Part shown: one piece after another, positions 21,101 through 30,342 of the stretch
How positions within the stretch are numbered: the stretch's first letter is position 1
How the letters are laid out: the number at the start of each line of letters is the position of its first letter
Program-made: the position numbers and the translations under genes
Notes under the pieces: model-generated
Database searches by the model: none
Seen by the model: the letters and a program-made list of their open reading frames with translations, nothing else
What the model was told of the DNA's origin: nothing
Assembly (NCBI RefSeq): GCF_900018785.1
Contig: NZ_FCOY01000006.1
Coordinates: 744,001-808,000, forward strand
From: Xanthomonas massiliensis
GTDB taxonomy: Bacteria; Pseudomonadota; Gammaproteobacteria; Xanthomonadales; Xanthomonadaceae
Length of the DNA stretch: 64,000 nucleotides
Direction of reading: 5' to 3'

Positions 21101-21374
21101 GGAACTGCCCGGTTTCTTCAAGGGCCACAAGTCCGAGCTGTGGGTGGACATCCAGAACGTGGGCAACCTGCTGAACAAGAAGTGGGGCCGCATCTACGAC
21201 TACGGCTTCTATGCCGATGCGTCGGTGGCCACGCTGCAGGGCATCTACGACGGCAAGTACGTGTACAACTACAACTACACCAGCGCCTCGACGCCGGCCA
21301 ACGCCGATGCCGACGGCTTCAATGTCGGTGTGTCGCAGTGGTCGCTGCAGTTGGGCTTCCGCTACCAGTTCTGA
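18117..21374 (+). CDS. Oar-like TonB-dependent outer-membrane receptor
   Basis: Large outer-membrane protein of 1085 residues. Signal peptide (SKLTLGLVAALATAPAFAQ), an N-terminal carboxypeptidase-regulatory-like beta-sandwich (VGGQVTGPGGQPVAGAEVTI), a plug domain, and a long beta-barrel ending in aromatic FRYQF, as required for BamA recognition. Oar-family proteins are TonB-linked; the substrate is unknown. It stands alone and is followed directly by a strong terminator, so it is probably a single, highly expressed gene. Start ATG 18117; ATG 18144 would also keep the signal peptide. Confidence 0.9.
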   Translation: MNHPPRRIRMSKLTLGLVAALATAPAFAQSTTAGVGGQVTGPGGQPVAGAEVTITHAESGTVSRAVTDASGRYNARGLRVGGPYTITITKSGEGTKTEDGVYLTLNQVNTVNAALTGDVTTLGTVNAVALANSDLFSSTKTGTGTSISQQTIEALPSINGNIQDYMRLDPRVAFIDRASGTISAGGQNPRYNSINIDGVSASDTFGLEGNNMTTRRQPVSMEAIQAIDINLSNYDVSVASASGATVNAVTKSGTNEFHGSVYGSYRDGDWFGDNPPVSGNYDKKFNGFTKEYTYGATVGGPIVKDKLFFFANYEKFKQAAPGADLGSTALGKAGALYGMDEVARAQQIAKDVYGFDAGGLSSNGNTDLEEYALKLDWNINDNHRANIRYSKLDQSKLRINGMGNSSQASLSSYWYQHQKKVESYVGQLFSDWTDNFSTEFKVSYRDYSAIRVVPTNAPSIGIYFGGTEAAPSGDVLYLGTEVNSQNNILQTKTWNYYGAGTLTLGDHDLKFGVDYSTNDIYNFYGARSWGVYTFYGLDNFASGKWSSYQLNNEVYPGSIAADYKNKNLGLFLQDTWYVNSNLTLTLGVRGDRPDVSPEPTYNAAASAYFGYNNSKVFSKDFLIQPRFGFNYTFDSARPTQLRGGVGLFQGDAPQVWIGNSYSNTGFNYAAYSYTAYNPSLPFSADGSNQPVPTVPGAATQSVNFVGNDFKLPSVYKANLAFDHELPWYGIVGSAELLVTKVKNGLFYKSLNIGQITEPGTDPQPAYYGPDGRALYWNPAQTGKAWATGNNRYNRNAAFGDVYLIDNTDKGKTEQFTVSLSKPWSESSDWSWNLGYTYTHATEVGPLTSSTASSGWGYQYGFDANADVETTARYEIKDRVTGSLNWKHKFFGDYQTSVGLVYEGRSGRPFSYVYVGDANGDGRTYNDLLYVPKGPGDVLFGTLTAAGQFTPNADAEKRFFDWLAAHPEVAKYAGSYTPANGFRTGWINTFDVRISQELPGFFKGHKSELWVDIQNVGNLLNKKWGRIYDYGFYADASVATLQGIYDGKYVYNYNYTSASTPANADADGFNVGVSQWSLQLGFRYQF

Positions 21375-21396
21375 CCGTTCCCGGTCAGCTGGCATC

Positions 21397-21432
21397 GAGA
21401 ACGGCCGGGGCAACCCGGCCGTTCTCTTTTTT
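21397..21432 (+). terminator. Strong Rho-independent terminator
   Basis: Perfect 13-bp stem GAGAACGGCCGGG (21397-21409) with its complement (21414-21426), tetraloop GCAA, then six T (21427-21432). It ends transcription of the Oar-like receptor and separates it from ppnN. Confidence 0.93.
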
Positions 21433-21476
21433 GCGACGCGGCGCTAAAGTCGGATGCCAAATGCACGGAGTACGAC

Positions 21477-22865
21477 ATGGACCAAGGTGTTGCGGTGGCG
21501 AGGGCGCTGCCGGTGGTGGACGCTCGGATCTACCCGAGCGGCGGGCTGGACATCCTTTCGCGTGCCGAGGTGGCGCGCCTGCGTGACGCATCCATCGGCG
21601 GCATGCACGAGCTGCTGCGCCGCTGCGCGCTGGCAGTGCTGACCAGCGGCAGCTCCTCGGACGACCCGCGGGCGGCGCGCGACCTCTATCCGGACTTCGA
21701 CATCCACGTCACCCAGCGCGATCGCGGCATACGCCTGGACCTGGCGAACGCACCGGCGATGGCCTTCGTCGACGGCGAGATCATCCGCGGCGTGGCCGAC
21801 CTGCTGTTCGCGGTGGTGCGCGACCTGGCCTACATGGCCATCGACCTGGGGCCGGAGCGCGCCCTGGACCTGGAGACCTCCGACGGCATCACCGACGCGA
21901 TCTTCGGCCTGCTGCGCAATGCGCGCATCCTGCAGCCCTCGGATCCGAACTTGGTGGTGTGCTGGGGCGGGCATTCCATTTCCCGCGACGAGTACCTGTA
22001 CACCAAGCACGTGGGCTACGAGCTGGGCCTGCGCGGGCTGGACATCTGCACCGGATGCGGCCCGGGGGCGATGAAGGGGCCGATGAAGGGCGCAACGATC
22101 TCCCACGCCAAGCAGCGCCGTACCAACACGCGCTACATCGGCATCACCGAGCCGGGCATCATCGCGGCCGAATCGCCCAACCCGATCGTCAACAACCTGG
22201 TGATCATGCCGGACATCGAGAAGCGCCTGGAGGCGTTCGTCCGGCTCGGGCACGGCATCGTGGTGTTCCCCGGCGGCGTCGGTACGGCCGAGGAGATCCT
22301 GTACCTGCTCGGCATCCTGCTGCGCGAGGAGAACAAGGACGTCCCGTTCCCGCTGGTGCTGTCCGGCCCGACCATCGCCGCACCGTACTTCGAGCAGATC
22401 GACCGCTTCATCCGCGGCACCCTGGGCGATGCGGCGGCCGAGCGCTACCGCATCATCATCGGCGATCCGGTCGAGGTCGCCCGGGCCATGGCGCAGGGGA
22501 TCCGGCGGGTGCGCGAATACCGCAAGGAACAGAAGGATTCCTACTATTTCAACTGGTCGCTGCACATTCCGCTGGCGTTCCAGCAGCCGTTCCTGCCCAC
22601 CCACGAGCGCATGGCGGAGCTGGATCTGCACCACGGCCGGCCTGCGCATGCCCTGGCGGCCGACCTGCGGCGCGCCTTCTCGGGCATCGTCGCCGGCAAC
22701 GTCAAGGAGGACGGCATGCGCCGGATCGAGCAGTTCGGCCCGTTCCTGATCCATGGCGACCCGGACATGATGCAGTCCCTGGATGCGCTGCTGCGCAGCT
22801 TCGTCGAGCAGCGCCGCATGAAGATCTCGGGCGAATACCGGCCCTGCTACCGGGTCGTGACCTGA
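21477..22865 (+). CDS. ppnN: Pyrimidine/purine nucleotide 5'-monophosphate nucleosidase
   Basis: LOG-family protein of 462 residues, the length of E. coli PpnN (YgdH), which hydrolyses nucleoside monophosphates to base and ribose 5-phosphate and is stimulated by (p)ppGpp. The Rossmann core has GCGPGAMKGPMKGA and the LOG signature FPGGVGTAEE. Extra N- and C-terminal domains match the PpnN layout rather than the shorter plant-type LOG enzymes. It stands alone between the Oar terminator and the pilin cluster. Confidence 0.9.
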   Translation: MDQGVAVARALPVVDARIYPSGGLDILSRAEVARLRDASIGGMHELLRRCALAVLTSGSSSDDPRAARDLYPDFDIHVTQRDRGIRLDLANAPAMAFVDGEIIRGVADLLFAVVRDLAYMAIDLGPERALDLETSDGITDAIFGLLRNARILQPSDPNLVVCWGGHSISRDEYLYTKHVGYELGLRGLDICTGCGPGAMKGPMKGATISHAKQRRTNTRYIGITEPGIIAAESPNPIVNNLVIMPDIEKRLEAFVRLGHGIVVFPGGVGTAEEILYLLGILLREENKDVPFPLVLSGPTIAAPYFEQIDRFIRGTLGDAAAERYRIIIGDPVEVARAMAQGIRRVREYRKEQKDSYYFNWSLHIPLAFQQPFLPTHERMAELDLHHGRPAHALAADLRRAFSGIVAGNVKEDGMRRIEQFGPFLIHGDPDMMQSLDALLRSFVEQRRMKISGEYRPCYRVVT

Positions 22866-22986
22866 GATGGACGGGCGCACCGCCCGGTGCGCTCGTCGGA
22901 ACAAACGACCGCTTGTCCTCGCTGCCCTTGCCATGCCGCCGGGGGCGGGGCAGGGTGCTACGCGGGGATTTCTGGGGATGTTGCGC

Positions 22987-23511
22987 ATGCGCGATTCGAT
23001 GCGGGGAAGCGGCGGTTTCACGCTGCTGGAGCTGATGATCACCCTGGTGGTGCTGGCCGTGCTGGCGGCGATCGCATTCCCCAACTTCCGCTACACGCTG
23101 CAGTCCAACCACGTGGCGACGCGGGTCAACACGCTCGTCGGGTCGCTTGCGTTCGCGCGTTCGGAGGCGGTGCGCTCGTCGCAGGGCGCGGGGGTATGCG
23201 CCTCCGCGAACGGCACGGCGTGCGGCACCGACTGGACTTCCGGCTGGCTGGTCTGGGACGACAGCAACGGCAACGGCGTGCTGGACAGCGGCGAGACGGT
23301 GGTGCGCTACGTGTCGCCCGACAGCGGGGTGACCGCGCAGGGGCCCGCCGGCGGCATCGTCGCCTTCGACAGCCGCGGACGGCGTACCGACTCGTCGGCG
23401 GTGTCGTTCTCCATCACGCCGGCCGATTGCCGCGCCGGTGACACGTTGCTGCGCACCGTGACGGTGAACCCGACCGGGAGCACGACATTGGCCAAGGGGA
23501 CGTGCGAATGA
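22987..23511 (+). CDS. fimT: Minor type IV pilin, GspH/FimT family
   Basis: Prepilin-like protein of about 174 residues. The class III leader ends at GG before FTLLELMITLVVLAVLAAIAF, with the conserved Phe at +1 and Glu at +5 for cleavage and methylation by PilD. ATG 22987 is chosen because GGGGAT lies about 8 bases upstream; ATG 22978 and 22999 are also possible. First gene of the minor pilin operon; its stop overlaps pilV. Minor pilins prime pilus assembly. Confidence 0.85.
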   Translation: MRDSMRGSGGFTLLELMITLVVLAVLAAIAFPNFRYTLQSNHVATRVNTLVGSLAFARSEAVRSSQGAGVCASANGTACGTDWTSGWLVWDDSNGNGVLDSGETVVRYVSPDSGVTAQGPAGGIVAFDSRGRRTDSSAVSFSITPADCRAGDTLLRTVTVNPTGSTTLAKGTCE

Positions 23512-23975
23512 GGCGGGCATCCGCGTATCGGCCGGGACGGCGGCAGTCCGGCTTCACGCTCATCGAAGTGCTGATCGCGTTGCTGGTCCTGGCCGTGGGC
23601 CTGCTCGGGCTGGCAATGCTGCAGACCATGAACGTGCGCTTCACCCAGAGCGCGAACTACCGCACCCAGGCCATCAACCTCGCCGACACGCTGATGGACC
23701 AGGTGCGTTCCGATCGCGCCCAGGTGGCCTCGTACACGGGGGATTACACGGCCACCACCACGGCCGCCGCCTGCACGCCGGGCGTGGGTGCGGTTTCGGC
23801 CGCCACCTTCCGCACCCAGTGGCAGTGCCAGCTGGGGCGTGCCCTGGGCGGGGGGGCGACGGCGAAGGTCCAGTACAACGCCCCGACCCTGACGGTGGAC
23901 GTGAACTGGGACGACGACCGCTGGAACCCGGAGTCGGCCGGTGACCTGACCTTCAAGGTGGAGTCGGAGCTATGA
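23508..23975 (+). CDS. pilV: Type IV pilus modification protein PilV
   Basis: Minor pilin of 155 residues. The leader ends QSG before FTLIEVLIALLVLAVGLLGLAMLQ, the PilV-type hydrophobic helix with Glu at +5. It overlaps fimT and pilW by ATGA at both ends, so it is coupled in translation. Part of the priming complex at the pilus tip with PilW, PilX, PilE and PilY1. Confidence 0.9.
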   Translation: MRRASAYRPGRRQSGFTLIEVLIALLVLAVGLLGLAMLQTMNVRFTQSANYRTQAINLADTLMDQVRSDRAQVASYTGDYTATTTAAACTPGVGAVSAATFRTQWQCQLGRALGGGATAKVQYNAPTLTVDVNWDDDRWNPESAGDLTFKVESEL

Positions 23976-25177
23976 GGACCGGGACCGTGCACGCGGCGTG
24001 GCAACGCGGCCTGTCGTTGATCGAGCTCATGATCGCCATGCTGATCGGCCTGGTGCTGGTGCTGGGCGTGGTGCAGGTGTTCATCGCATCGCGTTCGGCC
24101 TATGCGCTGTCGCAGGGCCTGGCGCGGGTACAGGAGAACGGGCGTTTCGCCGTGGATTACCTGTCCCGCGACATCCGCATGGCCGGCCACATGGGATGCA
24201 AGAGCGACCAGATCCTCGGGCAGGACGCGGGCACCACGGCCTTCCTGGCCAAGTACACCACCTTCGGCACCGCGCCCGTGGCCGCGCTGGCCTTCAACTA
24301 CGCCATCGAGGGCTACGAGGCCGCCAATACCGCGCCCAGTGCCTCGGCCACGGTCACGTTGCCGGCGACGCCTGCCACGGGCGGAACGCTCGATCGCGCG
24401 CTGCCCACCGGCTGGGACGCGATTCTCGACAACCGGGTGGCCGGGAGCGACATCCTGGTGCTGCGCTACCTGGACGGCGAAGGCGTGCCGATCGCCGCGG
24501 CGGCGACGGGGGCAGCGCCGGTCCTGGCGCTGGCGGCCACGGCGGACGACTGGAACCTGGTCAAGGGCGGGTTGGACAACCCGGGCCTGTTTGGCCTGAC
24601 CAACTGCGACACGGCGACCGTGTTCCATGCCCAGTCCGCCAGCAATTCCCAGGTCGCGGTAGGGGCGGCGACCGGATTGAACGCCGGGGCGACCACGGCG
24701 AGCTTTGCCTTCGACCAGGGGGCGCTGCTCTACCGCGCCGAGAGCGAGATCTATTACGTCGGCCTCAACACCTCCACCAACCGGCCTTCGCTGTACCGCG
24801 TCCGTTTCATCGCGGCGCCCGCGGCGGCCGCGGTGAGTTACGTCAAGGAGGAATTGGTCGAGGGCGTGGAAAACATGCAGATCCTGTACGGACAGGACAG
24901 CACGACCGCCTCGAGCCCGACCGGTGCGGTGGCGCGTCTTGACACGGCCAGCGGCATCCAGGCCTCCGATGCGGACAAGGAGAAGGCCTGGCGCCGCGTG
25001 GTGTCGGTGCAGCTGGGGCTGCTGCTGACGAGTCCGGATCCGGCTTCCGCCCAGGCGCCGGAAGCCGGCAACGAACTGGTTGCACAGGGCGTGAGGTTCA
25101 CGCCGCCGGCCGACGGGCGGATGCGGACCGTGTACCAGACCACGGTGACCCTGCGCAACCGGCTGTATGGGAACTGA
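23972..25177 (+). CDS. pilW: Type IV pilus minor pilin PilW
   Basis: Large minor pilin of 401 residues. The prepilin helix reads RGLSLIELMIAMLIGLVLVLGVVQVF, with Leu rather than Phe at +1 and Glu at +5. The conserved RVQENGRFAVDYLSRDIRMAGHMGC follows. Overlaps pilV; pilX begins four bases after its stop. Confidence 0.9.
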   Translation: MRTGTVHAAWQRGLSLIELMIAMLIGLVLVLGVVQVFIASRSAYALSQGLARVQENGRFAVDYLSRDIRMAGHMGCKSDQILGQDAGTTAFLAKYTTFGTAPVAALAFNYAIEGYEAANTAPSASATVTLPATPATGGTLDRALPTGWDAILDNRVAGSDILVLRYLDGEGVPIAAAATGAAPVLALAATADDWNLVKGGLDNPGLFGLTNCDTATVFHAQSASNSQVAVGAATGLNAGATTASFAFDQGALLYRAESEIYYVGLNTSTNRPSLYRVRFIAAPAAAAVSYVKEELVEGVENMQILYGQDSTTASSPTGAVARLDTASGIQASDADKEKAWRRVVSVQLGLLLTSPDPASAQAPEAGNELVAQGVRFTPPADGRMRTVYQTTVTLRNRLYGN

Positions 25178-25181
25178 CGAC

Positions 25182-25664
25182 ATGAGACATCCGAACCGTT
25201 TGCCGACATGCGGCAGGAAACAGGCACAGGGCGGCGCGGCCCTGTACGTGGCCTTGATCATGCTGATCCTCATGGCGCTGCTCGGCCTGATCGGCATGCA
25301 GATCGCCTCCATGCAGGAGCGCATGGCGGCGAACTACCTGCGCGCGGACCAGGCCTTCCAGAACGCCGAAGCGCTGGTCCGGCAGGTCGAATCGCAGGTC
25401 AAGGCCGCCAATGGCGCCTACGCGGTCGACAGCAGCGCCGCAAGCTTCGACGCCCTGAACTGGGCCGGGACCCAGACCGATGGGACGGCCAAGTACGTGC
25501 GCCGCATCACCTCGGCTTCCAACGGAAGCGGGATTGGCCTCGGCGCGACAGTCCCGTTCAGCACGGCGGGCAGCGCCTATGAAGTCACCGCCTTGTCGAC
25601 CGACACCGGCGACGCCGGCACTGCCGCCGCTTCCGCCGTCATCCAAACGGTATACCTGCCATGA
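25182..25664 (+). CDS. pilX: Type IV pilus minor pilin PilX
   Basis: Minor pilin of 160 residues. The N-terminus has QGGAALYVALIMLILMALLGLIGMQIA, the PilX-type start in which the usual FTLIE motif is replaced, followed by QERMAANYLRADQAFQNAE. ATG 25182 sits just after the pilW stop; an ATG at 25167 inside pilW would add five residues. Overlaps pilY1 by ATGA. Confidence 0.88.
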   Translation: MRHPNRLPTCGRKQAQGGAALYVALIMLILMALLGLIGMQIASMQERMAANYLRADQAFQNAEALVRQVESQVKAANGAYAVDSSAASFDALNWAGTQTDGTAKYVRRITSASNGSGIGLGATVPFSTAGSAYEVTALSTDTGDAGTAAASAVIQTVYLP

Positions 25665-28600
25665 GCCAGACTCGCTCCGTCAATCCCGCTTCCGTGCGCC
25701 GCTGGAGCGCCTGGGACCGTTGGCTGACCATCGCCATTACCCTGGCCATCGCGGTCGTCATCGGGTTGCCGCTTTCGGCCGCCACGTCCGACTACAACAT
25801 CGAGCAGAGCCCGATGTACCTGGGCAAGACCGAGCCGCCGCTGATGATGCTGGTCATGTCGCGCGACGAGCAGCTGTTCAACAAGGCGTACTCCGACTAC
25901 ACCGACCTCGACGGCGATGGTCGCATCGATACGACCTACAACGACGGCTTCGACTATGCCGGCTATTTCGATTCGCACCTGTGTTATTCCTATGCGAGCA
26001 ACGTGTTCAAGGCCAGCGCCGTGGCATCGGGGGGCAGTACCGATGCCAATGGCAACAGGATCTTGAACCATCAGTGCTCCGGCAGCTTCTCGGGTAATTT
26101 CCTCAACTGGGTGGCGATGAGCCGTCTGGACTTGGTGCGCTGGGTGCTCTATGGCGGCACGAGGAGCACGGACACCATCGAGACCACGACGTGTACCGGC
26201 AGCGGAAGGAATCAGAAGTGCACAACGTCGGCTGCCGACGTCGTCCTGGAGCGCGCCTACATTCCCAACGACCTGCATGCCTGGGTCAAGACCTATTCCA
26301 AGGATGACATTGGAAAGTACACGCCGTATACCAGCGCGACCTCGTTCTGCAGTGCCTCGTTCTCCGGAACCCCGCAGATACGCGTGGCGTCGGGCACGTA
26401 CACCGAATGGGCATCCACGGCCGGATCGCAGTGCAATACGGGCTCGGGCGACAATCCGAGAAGCCTGAAGGAGACGCTCATCGCGCGCGTGGACGTATGC
26501 GGCAACAGCGACGAAACCCTGCGCGAATCGTTCTGTCGTTCGTACAGCGACGGTACGCATACGTATTACCGGCCTGCAGGCCTGCTGCAGCAGTACGGCG
26601 AGAGCGGCCGGCTGCGCTTCGGCCTGATCAGCGGTTCCTACGACCAGCCGCGCGCGGGTGGCGTGCTGCGCCGGAACATCGGCCTGTTCGCCGGGAACTC
26701 GACGACCGCGCAGTGCGCGACCGGGGACGAGGTCAATACCAACGACGGACGGTTCTGCTGGAAGCTCGGGGGCACCTCGCAGCCGGGCATCGTCCGTACG
26801 GTGGACAACTTCAAGATCGACAAGTGGTCGGGCAGTGTCTGGTCGGATTGCAACAACTACGGAATCCTCAATCGCCAGGTATCCGGGGCCAATGGCTACT
26901 TGAATGATCCGGGTGGCAGCGGCGGCCAGTCTTGCAGTGCCTGGGGCAATCCGATCGCGGAAATGTACGCAGAGGCCCTGCGGTACATCGCACACGATGC
27001 AAGCGGGGTACCGGCGACCTTCGGTACTTCGACTTCCGTCGATACCGCCCTGGGATTGCCGACCAACGTCAGCTGGACGGATCCCTACAGCACCAATTCC
27101 TATTGCGCGAGCTGCAGCATCCTGGTGCTTTCCTCGGGATTGCCGTCCTTCGATGCCAATGCGGTACCAGCTGTCAAACAGTTCACCAGTTCCGTGGCGG
27201 CACTGACGAACACTGTCGGCCAAAAGGAAGGCATCAATGGCACCAGCGTCTTCGTCGGACGCGACCAGTCCCAGAGACCGGCCCTGGCCGATACCTATGC
27301 CGACTATTGCCAGGCCGTGAGCCTGAGCGGGCTCGGCAACGCGCTGGGCATATGCCCGGACTCCCCCTCGACCGAGGGCAGCTATCTGGTGGCCGGCCTT
27401 GCCCATGCGGCGGCGACCACCGATCTGCGACCGGATCTGGTCGGCGGCAGCGAAGGAAAGACCGCGGCCTACAAGAACACGGTGACCACCTACGCGGTGC
27501 AGATGGCCGAGAGCCTGCCCAGCTTCGAGATCCCGGTGGGAGGGGGAACCATCACCCTGTCGCCGCTCTGCCAGGCGAACAACAGCGGCAGTGCCAATGC
27601 GAACTCCTCGGGCTGGCGCACCTGTTCGCTCGGCGACGTGGCGGGCGGACCCACGACGGCATCGGTTTCTCCCTACTATGTCTACGGTCGCGATCTGAAG
27701 TATTCGGGCAACAACAACCTGGTTTCCGGCAGCTACAAGCTCGTGTGGGAGGACTCGTTGTGGGGCAACGACCACGACAACGACCTGGTCACCATGATGA
27801 GCTTCTGCGTGGGCAGCGAGTGCTCGTTCAGCGGTACCGGAGGCGGCAACATCTGCTGGCGATCGAATTCGACGGCCTGCAGCTCGACGACGGTCGCCAG
27901 CAACGAGGTTCTGGTGCGGGTCGAGATCCTCTCGGCCTATGCCGGAAACGCCTTGTTGACGGGCTTCACCGTCACCGGCTCGAATAACGACGGCACCAAG
28001 CGGGACCTGCTGCGTCCGGGCAATAATGATGGTTCCATCATTACCACTTCCGCCAATCCATCCAGTAGCTGGGGCACGCCGGTCGTGTACCGGTTCACCG
28101 CCGGCTCCGGCTCGGTGGCCAAAGTCCTGCAGAATCCGTTGTGGTATGCCGCCAAGTACGGTAATCCCAAGGATCTGGATGCCACGGGCACGCCGGTGGC
28201 AGGCAAGTGGGATTCAAAGACCAGCGGCGAGCCAGACGGCTACTTCCTCGCGCACGACCCGACGGAGCTGAAGTCGCGCCTGGAGGAGATCTTCGAGAGC
28301 GCGGCCGCGGCAAAGGCCTCGGTTTCCGGCAGCGCCTCCTCGCCGAGCGTGGAATCGGGCACCTTCTCGGTGGCGGCCAGCTTCTCGGCCGGCGACAACA
28401 ACGACTGGATCGGCGACGTCGTCGCCACCTCCACCAAGACGGGCAGCACGTTGTGGAGCGCGGGCACCCAGATGGCCTCGACGCTGTGGAGCGAACGCAA
28501 CATCGTGGCCAGCTGGACGCCCACCACGGTCGATGCGACCACCGGTACCGTCACCCAGGCCGTGAGCGCGGGCGCGTTCACCTCGACCAATGTTCCCGGG

Positions 28601-30337
28601 GGGACGACGACCGCGCAGTTCGCCTCGCTCGGGCTGAAGGCCGGCGACGCCGCGACCAGCAGCTGGCTGGGGACGCAGACGGTCGCGGACCTGGTGAACT
28701 ATCTCAAGGGCCAGTCCAACGGCAACTTCCGCACGCGCTCCTCGCCCTTGGGCGACATCGTCAACTCCACGCCGGTGATCGCCCTGCCCACCGACGACTA
28801 CGGATGGGGAAGTTCCTGGAGCAGCGAGACCTCGCTGTCCGGGCTGGCCACCACCTACAAGCAGTTCCTGACCAGCAAGGCCGGGCGGGTACCGGCCGTC
28901 TACGTGGGTGCCAACGACGGCATGGTGCATGCATTCAATGGCAGCACCTCCGGAACCAGCGGCGGCAAGGAACTGTTCGCCTACATCCCGAGCAGCTCCT
29001 GGCGCCACATGGGCGAGCTGGCCAATCCTTCCTACAGCCATCGCTACTTCGTCGACGGTCCGGTCCGGCTCAGCGACGCCTATTTCGGCAGCGCCTGGCA
29101 TACGGTCCTGGTCGGTTCCACCGGGGCCGGCGGCGCGGCGACCACCAACGCCGACACGCTTCCGCAGGGATCGGTGTTCGGACTGGACGTGACCGACCCG
29201 ACGAGCTTCGGTTCCAGCAAGGTGCTGTGGGAGCTGTCGGGGCGCAACGACGCCGACCTGGGCCAGGTGCTCGGCACCTCCCTGGTGGTGCCGGTCAAGA
29301 CGGCCACGGGCGTGAGATTCGTCACCATATTCGGCAACGGCGCCAATTCGTCGAACGGCAATGCCGTGCTCTATGTCGTGGACGTGGCCACCGGCGCGGT
29401 GATCCGCAAGCTGTCGGCCAACGCGGCCACCTACGGCGGGCACAACGGCATCATCAACGTCGCTGCCGCCGCGCTTTCCAACACCCTGGGCCTGGCCGAT
29501 ACCCTGTATGCCGGCGACCTGCAGGGACACCTGTGGAAATTCGACCTGTCGTCGGCGAACCCGGCCGATTGGTCGATCGCCCTGGGAGGCTCTCCGCTGT
29601 TCTCGGCGGTCGACCCCAGTGGCGCAGCGCAGCCGATCACCGGCCAGATCCTGCTCAACAACGGGCCCAGCGGCGGTGTCATGGTCTATTTCGGCACCGG
29701 CCGCTACTTCGTGTCCGGCGATGCTTCCAACCTGCAGGTCCAGAGCCTGTACGGCATCTGGGACAACCTGTCCACGGCGGTGACCGGGCGGGGCAGCCTG
29801 GTGGGGCAGACAATGGCCTCGACGACGAGCACCAACAGCTACGAGACGCGGTCGGTCAGCAGCGACACCGTCAACTATGTGAGCAACCGGGGCTGGTATG
29901 TGGATCTGGCGGCCAACGGGGTTGCTGCGGGCGAGCGCTTCATCGGCACGCCCTACCTCCTGAACGGTGTCGTCTACTTCGCCACCTACACGCCGACGGA
30001 AGGATCCGATTGCGCCGGTGGCGGCGAGAACTGGGAATACGGCCTGGGTACCCTGACCGGTGCCGGCAGCCTGTCGGGGCTGACGGACGAGCATGGCAAC
30101 ACCGTGTGTACCGGGGACTGCGGCGGCATCAAGGTGAACGACTCCAGCACTGCCGGCGGCTCCAACACCGTCGCGCCGATCACCTCGGTGGGGTGGTTGC
30201 GCGACAAGACTACCGAGACGGAAACAGAGACGGAAGAAGTCGGTGCCTGCACCATCGTCAACGTGGCCAGCGGCACCACCACCGGACTGACCAGTTCCAC
30301 TCCCTGCGGACGCCAGTCGTGGCGACAATTGAGGTGA
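25661..30337 (+). CDS. pilY1: Type IV pilus tip adhesin/assembly factor PilY1
   Basis: Protein of 1558 residues, much longer than P. aeruginosa PilY1 (about 1160). After an N-terminal membrane/signal segment (ITLAIAVVIGLPLSAA) comes a calcium-loop-like DLDGDGRID (82-90). The C-terminal third is the PilY1 beta-propeller (from about residue 1075, PAVYVGANDGMVHAFNG, to about 1480). I see no clear von Willebrand A metal site. Many Gly/Ser/Thr/Asn-rich stretches suggest an exposed, fast-evolving adhesin. Codon use is less GC-rich in the middle part than in its neighbours. Confidence 0.9.
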   Translation: MSQTRSVNPASVRRWSAWDRWLTIAITLAIAVVIGLPLSAATSDYNIEQSPMYLGKTEPPLMMLVMSRDEQLFNKAYSDYTDLDGDGRIDTTYNDGFDYAGYFDSHLCYSYASNVFKASAVASGGSTDANGNRILNHQCSGSFSGNFLNWVAMSRLDLVRWVLYGGTRSTDTIETTTCTGSGRNQKCTTSAADVVLERAYIPNDLHAWVKTYSKDDIGKYTPYTSATSFCSASFSGTPQIRVASGTYTEWASTAGSQCNTGSGDNPRSLKETLIARVDVCGNSDETLRESFCRSYSDGTHTYYRPAGLLQQYGESGRLRFGLISGSYDQPRAGGVLRRNIGLFAGNSTTAQCATGDEVNTNDGRFCWKLGGTSQPGIVRTVDNFKIDKWSGSVWSDCNNYGILNRQVSGANGYLNDPGGSGGQSCSAWGNPIAEMYAEALRYIAHDASGVPATFGTSTSVDTALGLPTNVSWTDPYSTNSYCASCSILVLSSGLPSFDANAVPAVKQFTSSVAALTNTVGQKEGINGTSVFVGRDQSQRPALADTYADYCQAVSLSGLGNALGICPDSPSTEGSYLVAGLAHAAATTDLRPDLVGGSEGKTAAYKNTVTTYAVQMAESLPSFEIPVGGGTITLSPLCQANNSGSANANSSGWRTCSLGDVAGGPTTASVSPYYVYGRDLKYSGNNNLVSGSYKLVWEDSLWGNDHDNDLVTMMSFCVGSECSFSGTGGGNICWRSNSTACSSTTVASNEVLVRVEILSAYAGNALLTGFTVTGSNNDGTKRDLLRPGNNDGSIITTSANPSSSWGTPVVYRFTAGSGSVAKVLQNPLWYAAKYGNPKDLDATGTPVAGKWDSKTSGEPDGYFLAHDPTELKSRLEEIFESAAAAKASVSGSASSPSVESGTFSVAASFSAGDNNDWIGDVVATSTKTGSTLWSAGTQMASTLWSERNIVASWTPTTVDATTGTVTQAVSAGAFTSTNVPGGTTTAQFASLGLKAGDAATSSWLGTQTVADLVNYLKGQSNGNFRTRSSPLGDIVNSTPVIALPTDDYGWGSSWSSETSLSGLATTYKQFLTSKAGRVPAVYVGANDGMVHAFNGSTSGTSGGKELFAYIPSSSWRHMGELANPSYSHRYFVDGPVRLSDAYFGSAWHTVLVGSTGAGGAATTNADTLPQGSVFGLDVTDPTSFGSSKVLWELSGRNDADLGQVLGTSLVVPVKTATGVRFVTIFGNGANSSNGNAVLYVVDVATGAVIRKLSANAATYGGHNGIINVAAAALSNTLGLADTLYAGDLQGHLWKFDLSSANPADWSIALGGSPLFSAVDPSGAAQPITGQILLNNGPSGGVMVYFGTGRYFVSGDASNLQVQSLYGIWDNLSTAVTGRGSLVGQTMASTTSTNSYETRSVSSDTVNYVSNRGWYVDLAANGVAAGERFIGTPYLLNGVVYFATYTPTEGSDCAGGGENWEYGLGTLTGAGSLSGLTDEHGNTVCTGDCGGIKVNDSSTAGGSNTVAPITSVGWLRDKTTETETETEEVGACTIVNVASGTTTGLTSSTPCGRQSWRQLR

Positions 30338-30342
30338 CGCAC

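Noticed and set aside
19218-21413. Long reverse-strand open frame opposite the Oar-like receptor
   Set aside because: Composition (Val/Ala/Gly/Arg-rich) is what the strand opposite a GC-rich gene gives; no motif or ribosome site.
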